DNA of 64,000 bases from Plantago major (lineage: Eukaryota; Streptophyta; Magnoliopsida; Lamiales; Plantaginaceae): contig CM048839.1 of the NCBI GenBank assembly GCA_026545765.1, positions 85,822,414-85,886,413 of the forward strand, in the 5' to 3' direction. Under the pieces are notes generated by a model. The model made no database searches. It had not been told where the DNA came from and was given only the letters and a program-made list of their open reading frames with translations. Made by a program: the position numbers and the translations under genes. Below are positions 21,027-31,794 of the stretch, in pieces (the stretch's first letter is position 1; each line of letters opens with the position of its first letter).

Positions 21027-22675
21027 TGTTAGGAATATCTATTTAGATTTTGATCAGCAACCTAATGACTTATCTTAGCTCAGAAAGGTGAATAGTACTC
21101 TTAGTTCACTTGAACACTGTAAAAGAGGAAACTCACTAAGTATGATAGTCTAGCAAATCTTGTATAGGATGTTAGGTCTCGAAATGTAATTTTTATTTTC
21201 TGAAGAAGACCAAGAAGAAGGCATCCAGCAGGAAAAGTTCAACGGAGTTGAAGATTTGAGGACTGCACAAGATTGCTGAAGACAAGGGTTTTTCAGATAC
21301 CTGTGTCCAGATATCTTGGAGAAACAAGTGTTTTGAAACACACGAGTTGCAAAAGATATCTGAGAATAAAAGGTTTCTGAGACGAGGAAAGTGCCCACAG
21401 ATATCTACACTCAGATACCTTGGACATAAAATATGCTTCTGAAAAAGAAACATATTATAACAAGTTGTTTAAACAAGTGGTATCTGGAGCTATGATGATC
21501 TCTGGAAAAGAACATGCAAAGTTTCAGAAAGCTCTGATTGTATAAAAATCTCTGATACCATGCATAGTTCCGTTGGCACTACAGGATAAAATATAGTACA
21601 GTGCATTAAATGCATGATGTAAATGTCGAACAAAAACGGTAGCTTCTGAAGAAGAAGACAAACCTGCTACAGTACTATATTCAGATATCAATAGTTTGAA
21701 TTTGATTTAAGCCTAACGGATACTATTCAAACGGCACTCAAATTCATCTATAAATATCAACACTTAGACTGCTTGAGAATACACACAGAACTTAGACCTC
21801 AGAACACATTGAATACTCACACAAGCGCTCTCAAGCTAACTACTTACCTTCAAGCTTTCTGTTGCGACCAAAGCTCTTGAGTCTAAGTAGCACAAAAGTT
21901 CTAAGTGTCCTGATCCTTAACGAGCATTGTTATCTGTGAAAGAGTTGAACTAAGATTTCATATATAAGTTTCATTCTCTTGAACACTTACCATAGACTTG
22001 GGTCAGTAGAGAACAAGATACCATACATTGCAAAGTGTATTAAGTATACTTGATTCACAGAGCTATCTGAATAACTGAACAAGTTATTAAAGAAGCTCAC
22101 CTGACAAACAAACCTAAAACCAACACCATATATGGCGTGGAGTACAGGAAGTACTTAGTTTGAGAAACTAAGGAATAACTCCAAGGTTGTTGAGCACAGG
22201 AATTACTTAGCTTGGGAAGCTAAGGAATAGCTCAAAAAGGTTTCTGAGTACAGGAAGTACTTGGCTGTGAAAGCCGGGGAATAACTCAGGGGGAACACTT
22301 GGTTGGGAACCTAGTGCTTTTAGGAATCTAAGAAAAGATATCTGTACGGTTACCTCATTTATCTTAGTGGATTCTAGGTCTGAGAAAGACCGAAGTGGAT
22401 TAGTTGAAGGATTACGCCACCTTCAGATACCACTATAAAAAGATGTGTGTTATTTACTTTCTGCAGTTTATTACTTGTTTTACTTATATTGCAAAGTACT
22501 TACACTTATCTTGCTGAACACGTGCACTTATCTCAGAAGTCTTCCGCTCTCTGAAATTAAGTATCAGATATCTTTACAGATATCTAAGAAACTGTGCTTA
22601 TCGACAAAAGTTTTTAAAAGACTATTCACCCCCCCCCCCCTCTAGTCTTTTACTTTGCCGTTATCTGGACCAACA
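21027..22675 (+). repeat. LTR: 3' LTR of SIRE-A and left LTR of SIRE-B
   Basis: 1649 bp, TGTTAGGAATATCTA to GGACCAACA. TATA box at 21749-21756. It carries the full set of stem-loops at 22154-22280 and the C-tract hairpin (22616-22651). It is very similar to the LTR at 7715. ORF3-spacer sequence follows directly on the right. Confidence 0.93.
22154..22280 (+). other. Series of related stem-loops in the Sirevirus LTR leader
   Basis: Three imperfect tandem units of about 50 bp (GAG(T/C)ACAGGAA(G/T)TACTT...) each hold a small hairpin: CTTAGTTT-GAG-AAACTAAG (22154-22172), CTTAGCTT-GGG-AAGCTAAG (22206-22224) and CTTGGCT-(5 nt)-AGCCGGG (22260-22278). Between the first two, the change T to C on one side is matched by A to G on the other. 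A fourth imperfect hairpin (CACTTGGTT/AACCTAGTG) follows near 22297. Related hairpins occur at 8839-8857, 56651-56669 and, on the minus strand, 3995-4065. Confidence 0.7.
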
Positions 22676-23213
22676 AAGATATCTGGAACGGGTATCCAGA
22701 TATCTAAGGCAAAAGGTAAAAAATCCTAAAAAAAAAAAAGATTTCTGTGACAGGTACTCAAATATCTGTGAGATCACAAAGTGAGGGGGAACATAAAAGA
22801 GAAATGTGGTACAACTGTAGTCAGACAACCACATCTCTGATGTTGTGTATCTTTCCATTTATATGTTAAGTTACATACAGTTTCTGAACTTAATAGATAA
22901 GTCCAAAAGACTGTCCCTTAGTCACAAATTAGAGATGTGATTCAGAAAACTATTCGCCAAATTTCATTAATTGGGCACAATTACAACTATTGATTGTAGT
23001 CATTGCTGAAAAAGCAATCGTAACCCTTGATGAAATGGGCTTTTAATGTTAACGGACGAGATTAATTCTCGATAAAATAGTGGACTGTAAAAACACAGAC
23101 GTGACCCACTAGCATTTAATGTAAAGCGATTCTTACCCGTGCCTACCTACATTTGCACAGACACATATGTACACAATCAATTTGTATGTATATGTATGCT
23201 GAGAGTACAATGC

Positions 23214-23223
23214 TATATATATA
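23214..23223 (+). promoter_or_regulatory. TATA-like box upstream of ORF3 in SIRE-B
   Basis: TATATATATA, 178 bp before the ORF3 ATG at 23401, with the same leader text (GGATTTTGGCAAAAGAAAT) as in SIRE-A. Conservation between diverged copies favours a functional role. Confidence 0.45.
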
Positions 23224-23400
23224 GGATTTTGGCAAAAGAAATCACTTTCACCTAATCCAACATTCACACTTACACAAAAATAGCAAAAACCTTCAAAGAT
23301 TTCTGCAAATCTCTGTTCTTCCTTAGTTATTCTGCAAAGAATCACTAAACTCACACTCTATTCTCTTTTCGACTTTCAAAAATTTTCACTATTTAAAGAG

Positions 23401-24830
23401 ATGGCTCCAAAACGTGCCTCTACCCAGAAATCCCAGGCTACTACCTCTAGTACTGCTGAAAAGCAAGCACCAGTGTTGGTTATCACGAACAATCTGTTGG
23501 TAGGAGACTTCAATCCTGACCATTGGACTTCAAATCACAGGATGATTTGGGGTGGTGCCATGATTGAGGAATACCTTGTTGCTGCTATTGAAAACAAGGC
23601 TGATAGGAAGTTGATTCTTGGTATGCTTGAAAAGGCACAAATCAAGGGTTTCCTGTATGCTATTCCCAGTGGAGTTTCTTCACTGGATGTGTTGGAATTT
23701 TACAACAATTCCAGGATTATTTCCTGCATTTCTGAAGGCACTGAGATAGTGTCTGTAAAATCAAAAGTTTAAGGAAAGGACATCCTTTTAAACTTAACAA
23801 CTTTCTGTGAGTTGTTTGAACTTCAAAATCTTGGAAATGATTTTAAAATAAACACCAAGGATGATGATCTCGTTGAAGGTGTGAAGCAGCTATACAGTGA
23901 TGTGTGTGATCTTGAAAAATCAGATACACCCATCGACTTCAAACATGCTGACATCAGAACCAAACATCTGTTGGTTCACTGGGATGTGTTGGCATGCATT
24001 CTTCATAGATGCTTTGATGGTCTACAAGGTGGTGCCGACCAGATAAGCCAAGAACGCTGGATGATGATGTTCTTGTTAAATCAACAAAACAAAAGGTTGG
24101 AAAACCCATTCAACTGGGGAAAGTACGCCTTCATGAAGTTTGTGAAGAAGCTACAAGGCTTTGAGCCTAAGATCGTCAAGGGCCTTGCTGAGCCAAAAGC
24201 CACAGTGAGCTTTGGACTAAAGATATGCTTCTTGCTGGAGAAGCTTGGCATTGAGCTCAGAGAGAAGGCTGACATAGCCAATAGTAACCTGCTCTACAAA
24301 TATGAATATACAAACATGATGAAAAAGGTTACTGCATCTCAGAAAAGTTCCAAGAAACGAAAGACTGATGAGGTATCTGAAGGTTCCATTGCAACCAAAA
24401 GGCCCAGTTTTTCAAGGAAGAAGTCTGCTGGCAAGACAGAAGAGGCTCCCATTGTGGATGTCGACTCTCAGATATCTGTCCCCACTGCTGATGAACTCAT
24501 CAATGTTGCTGAGTGCCTTGCTGATGAACTTATAAAATCTAATAAAGGCAGTGAGAGACTTCAAACACTCTCTGCAGAAGCAGCAGGGATTGTTGATAAT
24601 TCAGTCCCAGATTTCGATGAGGAATCTGAAGATGAGGGGGAACTAAAAATTCCCAAGGTTGCTGAGAGAGCAACAAGTGTAGAGGTAGCTGAAAAAGCAC
24701 CCACACCAAAGGTTGCTGAAGAAGCAACTGTGTCCAAGGTCACTGGACAAAACACACCATCAGAGCAAGTAACACTTAAGCATATTGAAGATGTTCTGAT
24801 GAGTGGTAACTTAGTGTTGGAGGATACTAC
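23401..24830 (+). pseudogene. ORF3 of SIRE-B, N-terminal part
   Basis: Starts MAPKRASTQKSQ and matches SIRE-A ORF3 (14998 onward) over its whole length: DHWTSNHRMIWGGAMIEEYLV, SGVSSLDVLEFYNN, LLVHWDVLACILHRCFDGLQGG, then KKLQGFEPKIVKGLAEPKAT and a Lys/Glu/Ala-rich part with repeated KVAE(K/E)A steps. The Athila-like element at 24831 interrupts it. The conserved N-terminal block resembles a plant-transposon-protein domain; its biochemical role is not known. It is broken at about two places before the insertion. Confidence 0.75.
24826..24830 (+). repeat. Target-site duplication ACTAC (left; right copy 30629-30633)
   Basis: ACTAC lies directly before the 5' LTR and again directly after the 3' LTR at 30629-30633. 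The 5-bp length is usual for Gypsy elements and confirms both ends. Confidence 0.93.
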
Positions 24831-26075
24831 TGATGAGACAATATTCTAACGTCTCATTTGGTCTTTTTTAGCGGTCTTTGTGAGTCTTTGTCTTTAGTTT
24901 TGTAGTCTTTTAAGTTCATTTTTTACGCTTTGGTGTTTTGTTTGTGTTTTGTAGAAATTTGTGTCTTTTGAGCCGTTTGAAGACAAGTCGGTTAGCATGG
25001 CTCGCCGCAGTGAGGGATTCAATCCGCCGCGGTGAGATTTTACGAGCTTGGCATTGGAAGTTCCAGCATGGCTCGCCGCGGCGAGATTTAGCGACTGATG
25101 TTCCTGTTTCGAAGATTGAAGCTCGTCGCGGCGAGGAAATTGGGTCGCCGCGGTAAGATTTTGCGATTGGCTCTCCTATTTTGAAGGAAGACGCTCGCCG
25201 CGGTGAGGGATTCAATCCGCCGCGGCGAGCCACGCGAATCCAGAAATTGTTTTCCTTATTAGATTAGAATTTTGATTCCTTTTCTTTCATACTTCTTTTA
25301 ACCTAGTTTTGAGAAAAAAGCTCCAAGAGTCACACATTGACAGAGAGACATCTTTGGAGCTTGGTTATTCATTGATTTTGTTCATCAAATCAAGATTATT
25401 GGTATTGATTTCTCAATTGCTTTGTTCTTTACAATTCGTTCTTTATCTTATTGATTGAATTGTATGTTATTGCATGCGAGCTTTACATCTATGTTTCACA
25501 TGATTATTACCATGAATCTTTGCATGCAATCATCAATTATGAGTAGCTAAACACCTTTGAATACAGTAGTATGTGAAGATTATGCATAGTCGTTCTAGGG
25601 TTTATCAAAGCACTCGTATAGGTTAGTCTCGTATAAAATCTTCGTAAAAACCTTCAATTCGATAAGTCCGTATTAAATTCTCTAAATTGTTCATGTTTAA
25701 GGATCGTGAATTGATGACTCACGATTTCTCCAATATGATATTTTCTAAGAACAATTGGTTGAATCGAATTGATTGATTTTCTGTACAACAACCGTGTGAC
25801 AAATATGAGTGTTATCCCTAGTTCGAATTAGCATAATTGGATCTTGCTATTGTATTCATCTTTCTCTAATTGTTAATCGTAATCTTAGCTTTTTTGTTTT
25901 CTAGTTATTATAAGTAATCAAAACCAAACAAATCAAGCCGTTTCCACAAGTGACTATTTGTTTTCAATTGCTTGGTAGCTTAATTGGTTCCTTAGCGAAC
26001 GATTTTGTGGTTAGCAATGTCTGTCTACAACAACTGCTTTCTACTCGTTTTCTAAGTCGTAATTTGAGTATATCA
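24831..26075 (+). repeat. 5' LTR of the Athila-like gag-protease element
   Basis: 1245 bp, TGATGAGACAATATTC to GTATATCA. It begins with a terminal stem ATGAGAC/GTCTCAT (24833-24857). A block at 25005-25235 is dense in variants of the palindrome CTCGCCGCGGCGAG. The rest is AT-rich with TTGATTGAATTG-type text. Confidence 0.92.
25005..25235 (+). repeat. GC palindrome block in the LTR
   Basis: Several units of CTCGCCGCGGCGAG or close variants (25013, 25031, 25071, 25110, 25145, 25194 and 25218 regions), often followed by ATTTTGCGA. The 3' LTR (29555-29790) has a different number and order of units, so the block gains and loses units. Confidence 0.75.
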
Positions 26076-26079
26076 AATT

Positions 26080-26097
26080 TGGCGCCACTGCCGGGGA
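26080..26097 (+). promoter_or_regulatory. Primer-binding site, tRNA-Asp type
   Basis: TGGCGCCACTGCCGGGGA, four bases after the LTR end. It matches the 3' end complement of plant tRNA-Asp, the usual primer of Athila elements. Confidence 0.88.
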
Positions 26098-26243
26098 ATC
26101 AATTCCTACTGTAGCGCTTGATTGCAAATCTTTACTTGTTTTCCAGCTTACCTGAAGTTTAGTGCACTAATAGAAACTAAGGATATTTCGAGGTTTTCGT
26201 GTTGTGTAGCTCTAACAACAGGTTGATCAGAAAGGACATTTCA

Positions 26244-27062
26244 ATGGCTCAGCTAACCTATGGAGCCTACATGCAGCCCGGCGAGGTTAAGGTCGGAAAG
26301 GCAGCAATCGTGCTGTCTAACGAGGTGAGGAATTTGGAACTCAAAGCTCACCACTTCCATAATCTCCCTAAGTTCTACAGAATGGCCAACGAGGATGTGA
26401 TAAGGTTCCTCAAGAAGTTTGATGTACTGATTGCAGTGATTCCGTTGGCAGCTGGAGGAGTAACAGTTTTAGAAGGAGAGATAAGGAAGAAGTTTTTTCC
26501 AATGTGACTGCAGGATAAAGCTAGGAACTGGCTTTTGAACCAGCCTAGGGGTTCTCTACCTACTTGGGATTCTCTCTATCAAGCCTTCGTGAATAAATTT
26601 TACCCTCCCGAGAGAACACAGCAACTTCGTACCCAGAAAATGCAGTTTCAGCAGATGCATGATGAGACCTTCTATGAAGCCCGGGACCATTTTTTGCAGT
26701 TATTGGCCCAAAGCCCTCACCACAGGATATACGATATGAGCTTATGTGTCCGATTCTATGAAGGCCTGGCTTGGGAATATCAAAATATGGTCGATATGAG
26801 CTGTAAAAACTCCTTCCTGGAAGCCTCCGATGATGAATTGAACAGTGTTTTCGAGAAGCTGGCAGCAACATCGCAACTTAAGGGAACAAGAGATAAGGCT
26901 AGGAAAGTGGCAGCTAGAGCAGTGGAAGAGACTCCAGGGCCGTGTATTACCGAGCTAGAAAAAGAAATCAGGAGCCATATGGAGAGGTCTGAGAGGTACT
27001 GGTTTGGGGCGCAGAAAATTCAGGAAAAAAATAACCAGAGGTTCGACAGAATCGAGCAATCG
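26244..27062 (+). pseudogene. gag: Athila-type gag
   Basis: Begins MAQLTYGAYMQPGEV about 170 bp after the primer site. The core matches the plant retrotransposon gag domain: FHNLPKFYRMANEDVIRFLKKFDV, then ARNWLLNQPRGSLPTWDSLYQAFVNKFYPPERTQQLR, QMHDETFYEARDHFLQLLAQSPHH and FYEGLAWEYQNMVDMS. The C-terminus is Lys/Glu-rich. The protein would build the particle and package RNA. The copy is a fossil, broken in about two places. Confidence 0.85.
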
Positions 27063-27539
27063 TAAAGAAGGCTGGAACAGATATTGGGTGACTTGGTTGG
27101 GAAATTGTAGCACATGGAGAAAGATAGACCCCCAGCAGCCCCAGAAAACATTAGAGTCCTGGCGGTTGAGATAAATTTTGAAGAACCAAGGAAGGTTACG
27201 TCTGTTGTTGCCACCTATACCAACGAGGTTGAGAACACTACATCAGATGAGGGAACTCCAGCAACGGTTTAAGTGACCCGTGTTCTGACAGCTGAGCGGA
27301 CTGAAGATGTAGCCACTGTTGAATCGACAGGGGATGAAGTCGAGGAACCGAGTTCCGTGATTCCAGAAGAGGAGGCGAATGCGGAGCAAGAAACTGCTGG
27401 AACCGACCCCCCCCCCCCCCGCACCATAATAATTCCTAAGGCAGAAAAGAGTATAAGCAACTCCGATAGTTTTGATTTACTGGTAGGCATTGGGTGTTCA
27501 GCTCAGGTTACCGGAATAGTCGACACTGTGCTAGTTGCA

Positions 27540-27860
27540 ATTTGATGACTTTTGACACCTATGAAGACTTAGGCTTAAAGGATTGGAGCCGCGCAGATGT
27601 TTTATGACTCTTGCTGGTGGAACCAGAAGCAGATGCATGGGGATTGTGGAAGATGTTCCGGTTAAGTTGGATGGTATAACGGTGATGACAGATTTTGTGG
27701 TGGTGGAATCGCCGAGGGTGAAGGGGAAAGAAATGGAAAGAGATATGCTACTTCTAGGGAGACCCTTCACCCGCTCAACTCTCATGGTGGTGAATTTACA
27801 TGCCCGAACCTGCACAATTGAGGTGCAAGGCACGCCACGCGAACTGAAGGCCTATTCTGC
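27540..27860 (+). pseudogene. Athila-type aspartic protease region
   Basis: The translation contains FDTYEDLGL, then MGIVEDVPVKLDGITVMTDFVVVE and MLLLGRPFTRSTLMVVNLHARTCTIEV. This is the order of the plant Gypsy retropepsin, whose LGRPF motif follows the two-beta-sheet core. A low-complexity acidic linker with a C-homopolymer run (27409-27420) lies upstream. The region is broken. It ends the coding part of this element; no RT follows. Confidence 0.75.
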
Positions 27861-28002
27861 TTCAGCATATTCTGTTTCGCAGATTGATAGCAGGAAATTC
27901 ATAGGAGCACACACTGGACCCTTATATATACATACTTATCAACAAGGAAGAACACGAGCTGCACCAACTGGAAGAGCCAAGAATCTCCGGAGTACCCGTT
28001 AG

Positions 28003-29388
28003 CCAACACGGAAGAGTCTAGTACATGACTATAAAGGTACACCAGCAGGCAAGTCATCATAGCTCCCATTATCTTTTCTTTTTCACTCTACAATTGAGGA
28101 CATGCTTGAGTTTAGGTTTGGGGAGGGGGACTGTGCTCTCTAGTGTCTTGTCTGCTTTTTCTCTATTACCTGAGTCTTTCGTCCTCTACTTTATGTATAT
28201 TTTGGTCATTTTTCTTTGACGGTCGTTTTTTCTTTTACACTCTAGAGTCTTTCGTGAGTCGTTCTTCCAAGTTATGAAAGCTTCTATTGTGATTGTTAAA
28301 TTTGCTTGCTGCTTATGTTTTGCATGATACTTAACTGAGGTGGTATAGTGGATTTAAAAGCCCATAAGTTTGTTTTTCCTGTAAATAGCAAGTCTGTTTA
28401 ACTCTTAAGTCCAAAAAGCCGGTGAGAAACTTTAAGCCGATGAAAAAATATTGTACCGGCGCTTGTGTGATCCTTTCGGTAAGTGCAAACCCTCTTGTTT
28501 GCACCTTTTCATTCTCATGTGTACTCAGTTAAGTTAAGTATGACGAACGACATGCTCTTCATGTTTCATTTTATCAAAAGCCAGTACATTGCGAAGAACC
28601 GGTTTGGGGAGAAGAAATATGTTGTGTTGACATGTTTATTATTCAACTTTTGTAATATGTATTACTTCCCCTGATTAGTTGATTAGTCTCGGAGTGTATC
28701 TGTGGTACTTGTCACCACCGTAGTCGTGTTAGGCGTGTTTCAAATACTACCTATATACCGGCGTGGTCTTAAAAAGCCATATGTCCGTGAGGGTTGATGG
28801 CACGTACACCAAACTGACACGCACAAAAGTGCGGACTTCAGTAAAACAGACACTACCAAAAAAGTGAGAATAAAAGAGCCCATAGTGGCCAAATTCATTA
28901 GCATATAATTTATTGTATGCAAATATGTGGTGATATGGAAGTTTGGTTATATGCTCCGACAAGTTGCTGTGTGCAAGGAAAAGCCCCTTCTGACTTAACT
29001 GATTGAGTACATTGCATGAGGTATTTGAGGAACCTTTGTGACGAAAGTCACCTTCCTTTTCTCTTATTGTTCCTTGAGTGATTAACCTACTGGACACTTC
29101 CAGAGTGTGAGAAAGAGATGTGTAGGATTTCCTTGGGAGGGATTGGAGAGTTAGACTTAAGTGCTATTTACTTGAGAAACTCTCTTACAAGATTTTTTTG
29201 TGCACTATTTCTGTCAAGGTTGGTTGAGTGCAAACCTTTTGCATCTTGTGAACTTAACGCTTACAATGGTAGAGTTCGGTCAATTGGAAGTCTGGCTCGT
29301 GTGTTACTATGTGTCGTAGTCTAGGGTCTAGTTTGTTTTTAATTTGTGTGTTTGCTCGGGGACGAGCAAAGGTTCGGTTTGGGGATTT
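28003..29388 (+). other. 3' non-coding region of the Athila-like element
   Basis: About 1.4 kb without credible coding sequence. It is similar over long stretches to the non-coding part of the tandem-array element (for example GCCGATGAAAAAATATTGTACC near 28436 and 34624; AAAAAGCCATATGTCCGTGA near 28768 and 34948). It contains the hairpin GTGCAAAC/GTTTGCAC (28483-28504) and ends in GGTTTGGGGATTT, the polypurine tract, directly before the LTR at 29389. Conservation across two families suggests RNA function such as packaging or translation control; that is inference. Confidence 0.75.
28483..28504 (+). other. Conserved hairpin in the Athila-like 3' region
   Basis: GTGCAAAC-CCTCTT-GTTTGCAC, an 8-bp perfect stem. 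A shorter form with GCAAAC/GTTTGC recurs in the array copies (for example near 42290 and 46083). Confidence 0.6.
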
Positions 29389-30628
29389 TGATGAGACAAT
29401 ATTCTAACGTCTCATTTGGTCTTTTTTAGCGGTCTTTGTGAGTCTTTGTCTTTAGTTTTGTAGTCTTTTTAGTTCTTTTTTACACTTTGGTGTTTTGTTT
29501 GTGTTTTCTAGAAATCTGTGTCTTTTGAGCCGTTTGAAGACAAGTCGGTTAGCATGGCTCGCCGCGGCGAGATTTAGCGAGTGATGTTCCTGTTTTGAAG
29601 ATTGAAGCTCACCGCGGCGAAGGAATTGGTCCGCCGCGGCGAGATTATGCGAGGGATATATATTGCGATAAAGAAGGCTCGCCACGGCGAGGAAATTGGG
29701 TCGCCGCGGCGAGATTTTGCGATTGGCTCTCCTATTTTGAAGGAAGACGTCATGCTTGTGAGGATTCAATCATGCCATGAGCCACGCGAATCCAAAAATT
29801 GTTTTCCTTATTAGATTAGAATTTTGATTCCTTTTCTTTCATACTTCTTTTAACCTAATTTTGAGAAAAAAAACTCCAAGAGCCACACATTGACAAAGAG
29901 ACATCTTTGGAGCTTGGTTATTCATTGATTTTGTTCATCAAATCAAGATTATTGGTATTGATTTCTCAATTGCTTTGTTCTTTACATTTCGTTCTTTATC
30001 TTATTGATTGAATTGTATGTTATTGCATGCGAGCTTTTCATCTATGTTTCACATAATTATTACCATGAATCTTTGCATGCAATCATCAATTATGAGTAGC
30101 TAAACACCTTTGAATACAGTAGTATGTGAAGATTATGCATATTCGTTCTGGGGTTTATCAAAGCACTCATATAGGTTAGTCTCGTATAAAATCTTCGTAA
30201 AAACCTTCAATTCGATAAGTCCGTATTAAATTCTCTAAATTGTTCGTGTTTAAGGATCGTGAATTGACGACTCACGATTTCTCCAATATGATATTTTCTA
30301 AGAACATTTGGTTGAATCGAATTGATTGATTTTCTGTACAACAACTGTGTGACAAATATGAGTGTTATCCCTAGTTCGAATTAGCATAATTGGATCTTGC
30401 TACTGTATTCATCTTTCTCTCATTGTTAATCGTAATCTTAGCTTTTCTGTTTTCTAGTTATTAGAAGTAATCAAAACCAAACAAATCAAGTCGTTTCCAC
30501 AAGTGACTATTTGTTTTCAATTGCTTGGTAGCTTAATTGGTTCCTTAGCGAATGATTATGTGGTTAGCATTGTCTGTCTACAAAAACTGCTTTCTACTTG
30601 TTTTCTAAGTAGTAATTTGAGCATATCA
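29389..30628 (+). repeat. 3' LTR of the Athila-like gag-protease element
   Basis: 1240 bp, TGATGAGACAATATTC to GCATATCA, followed by the target duplication ACTAC. It matches the 5' LTR closely outside the GC palindrome block. Confidence 0.92.
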
Positions 30629-31794
30629 ACTACCAATGCCTCAACACTTAAAAGTCTGTCTCAAGCAGATCTGGATAGGCCCTATACTGCATCACCTTCA
30701 CCATCCGGATCAAGATCACCACAACAACCACAATAGCCACAAGTGGATGTTGAAATGGTACTTGAGTTACAGCATGAGATTCCAGCATTTTTCAATGCTG
30801 AAGAAATTCCTGCAAGAAAGCAGGTTTCCCAACTCAATGAGAGGGATCAAGTTGAGACCTCCACTCAGAATGATCAAACAGGGGAGGAAACTGAGTCCCA
30901 CACTCAGGATAGGTCCGAAGTACCTCAAACTTCAAACAAAGAAGTGGTCCAAGAACAACAAGACCAATGCATGGAAACTTCACAAGTTCAAGAGACCAGT
31001 CAGCTTGACAAAGCTCAGGTAGCTGAATGGTTTATCTCTTTACTTGTGATAACTTATGCTTAAATATTGTTACTTATTAAAATTTCTTTGTTACAGTCTG
31101 AATTAGAAACACAAGAACAAGAGGAAGCTGGAAAGCTTGCCTCAGAGACTGAGAAGGAGGCTCCCACAGCATCACCTCTTAAGGAATCTGAGCCTGTGCT
31201 ACAAGTGATAAAGAATTCCTTAAGATATTACTTTTTAGATATATGTTTATACACATGACTAATTAAGTGAATGATTCTAATAGGCTCCAACTGAGAAGAA
31301 GAATGATGAGGCTGAGCAGCCTAGCTCATCAGAGAATCAACCAGAGACTCACAAAGTCTCTGAGGAACAAGATTTTGAGCCTTCTACTGAGAAGGTATAT
31401 ATCTCAAACATCTATACTTCCAACACTGATACTCTGATCATTTTTCTAAAATGCTTAACACTTTCTACTTACAGGCTCAAAACGAAGTAGAAGTTGTTGG
31501 GAATATGCCACCTCAATCCCCACAACCAATGGAAATTGATGAGGCCAACAAGCCTTCATCATCTGAGAGAATACCAGAAACTGCACAAGTTTCTGAGAGA
31601 CAAATATCTAAGCCTCCTACTATGGAGGTAATTGACATATCAGATATCAAATTGTCTAATTATTTCTCTTAACAAATTTCTAAGTGTTATGCTATTCTCA
31701 GGTTCAAAAAGAAAGAGAGGATGCTGAGGATCAAACTTCCAAGTCTCCTCCTCACACCAAGATATCTTAAACACCTGGAACCTCAGTAGTCCAA
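30629..31794 (+). pseudogene. SIRE-B ORF3, middle part with intron-like segments
   Basis: Continues SIRE-B ORF3 after the Athila-like insertion. It includes four GT-AG segments (31019-31096, 31205-31283, 31395-31474, 31628-31701), matching the first four in SIRE-A. The blocks between them are 108, 111 and 153 nt, exactly as in SIRE-A. Text is Glu/Gln/Thr/Ser-rich with repeated SEEQ and PETAQVSE-type phrases. The array element interrupts it at 31795. Confidence 0.7.
31790..31794 (+). repeat. Target-site duplication TCCAA of the array (right copy 48386-48390)
   Basis: TCCAA directly before the first LTR and directly after the fifth. None of the inner LTRs has such flanks; they join polypurine tract to primer site. 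Confidence 0.93.

Larger units (their letters stand above)
7715..22675 (+). mobile_element. Sirevirus-like Copia retrotransposon with a third gene (SIRE-A)
   Basis: A 15-kb fossil element: LTR (7715-9303), Met-tRNA primer site, gag-pol (9422-14148), a spacer with a TATA-like box, ORF3 (14998-20538), polypurine tract and LTR (21027-22675). The two LTRs look about 98% alike over the stretches I compared, apart from one length difference, so insertion or duplication is recent. RNase H ends with RTKHIDVRHHFIRDH-type sequence and the RT region has [14 protein letters not shown], both typical of the Sirevirus (SIRE/Maximus) lineage. That lineage is known for an extra, sometimes envelope-like, frame after pol. 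Gag-pol shows about three breaks and ORF3 several. No unique target duplication can be read, because both LTRs are flanked by more Sirevirus sequence. Confidence 0.92.
24831..30628 (+). mobile_element. Athila-like Gypsy element with gag and protease only
   Basis: A 5.8-kb fossil LTR element with LTRs at 24831-26075 and 29389-30628 and a perfect 5-bp target duplication, ACTAC (24826-24830 and 30629-30633). The primer site matches tRNA-Asp and the internal part encodes an Athila/Tat-type gag and a retropepsin-like region. No RT, RNase H or integrase is visible, so it is non-autonomous, like the TR-GAG class. It is broken in a few places. The LTRs are alike except in the GC-rich block, where the palindromic units vary. 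It inserted into ORF3 of SIRE-B and is younger than it. Confidence 0.92.

Noticed and set aside
7715-22675. A simple single insertion of SIRE-A with its own target duplication
   Set aside because: Both sides of its LTRs continue as Sirevirus sequence, so no target duplication can be read there.
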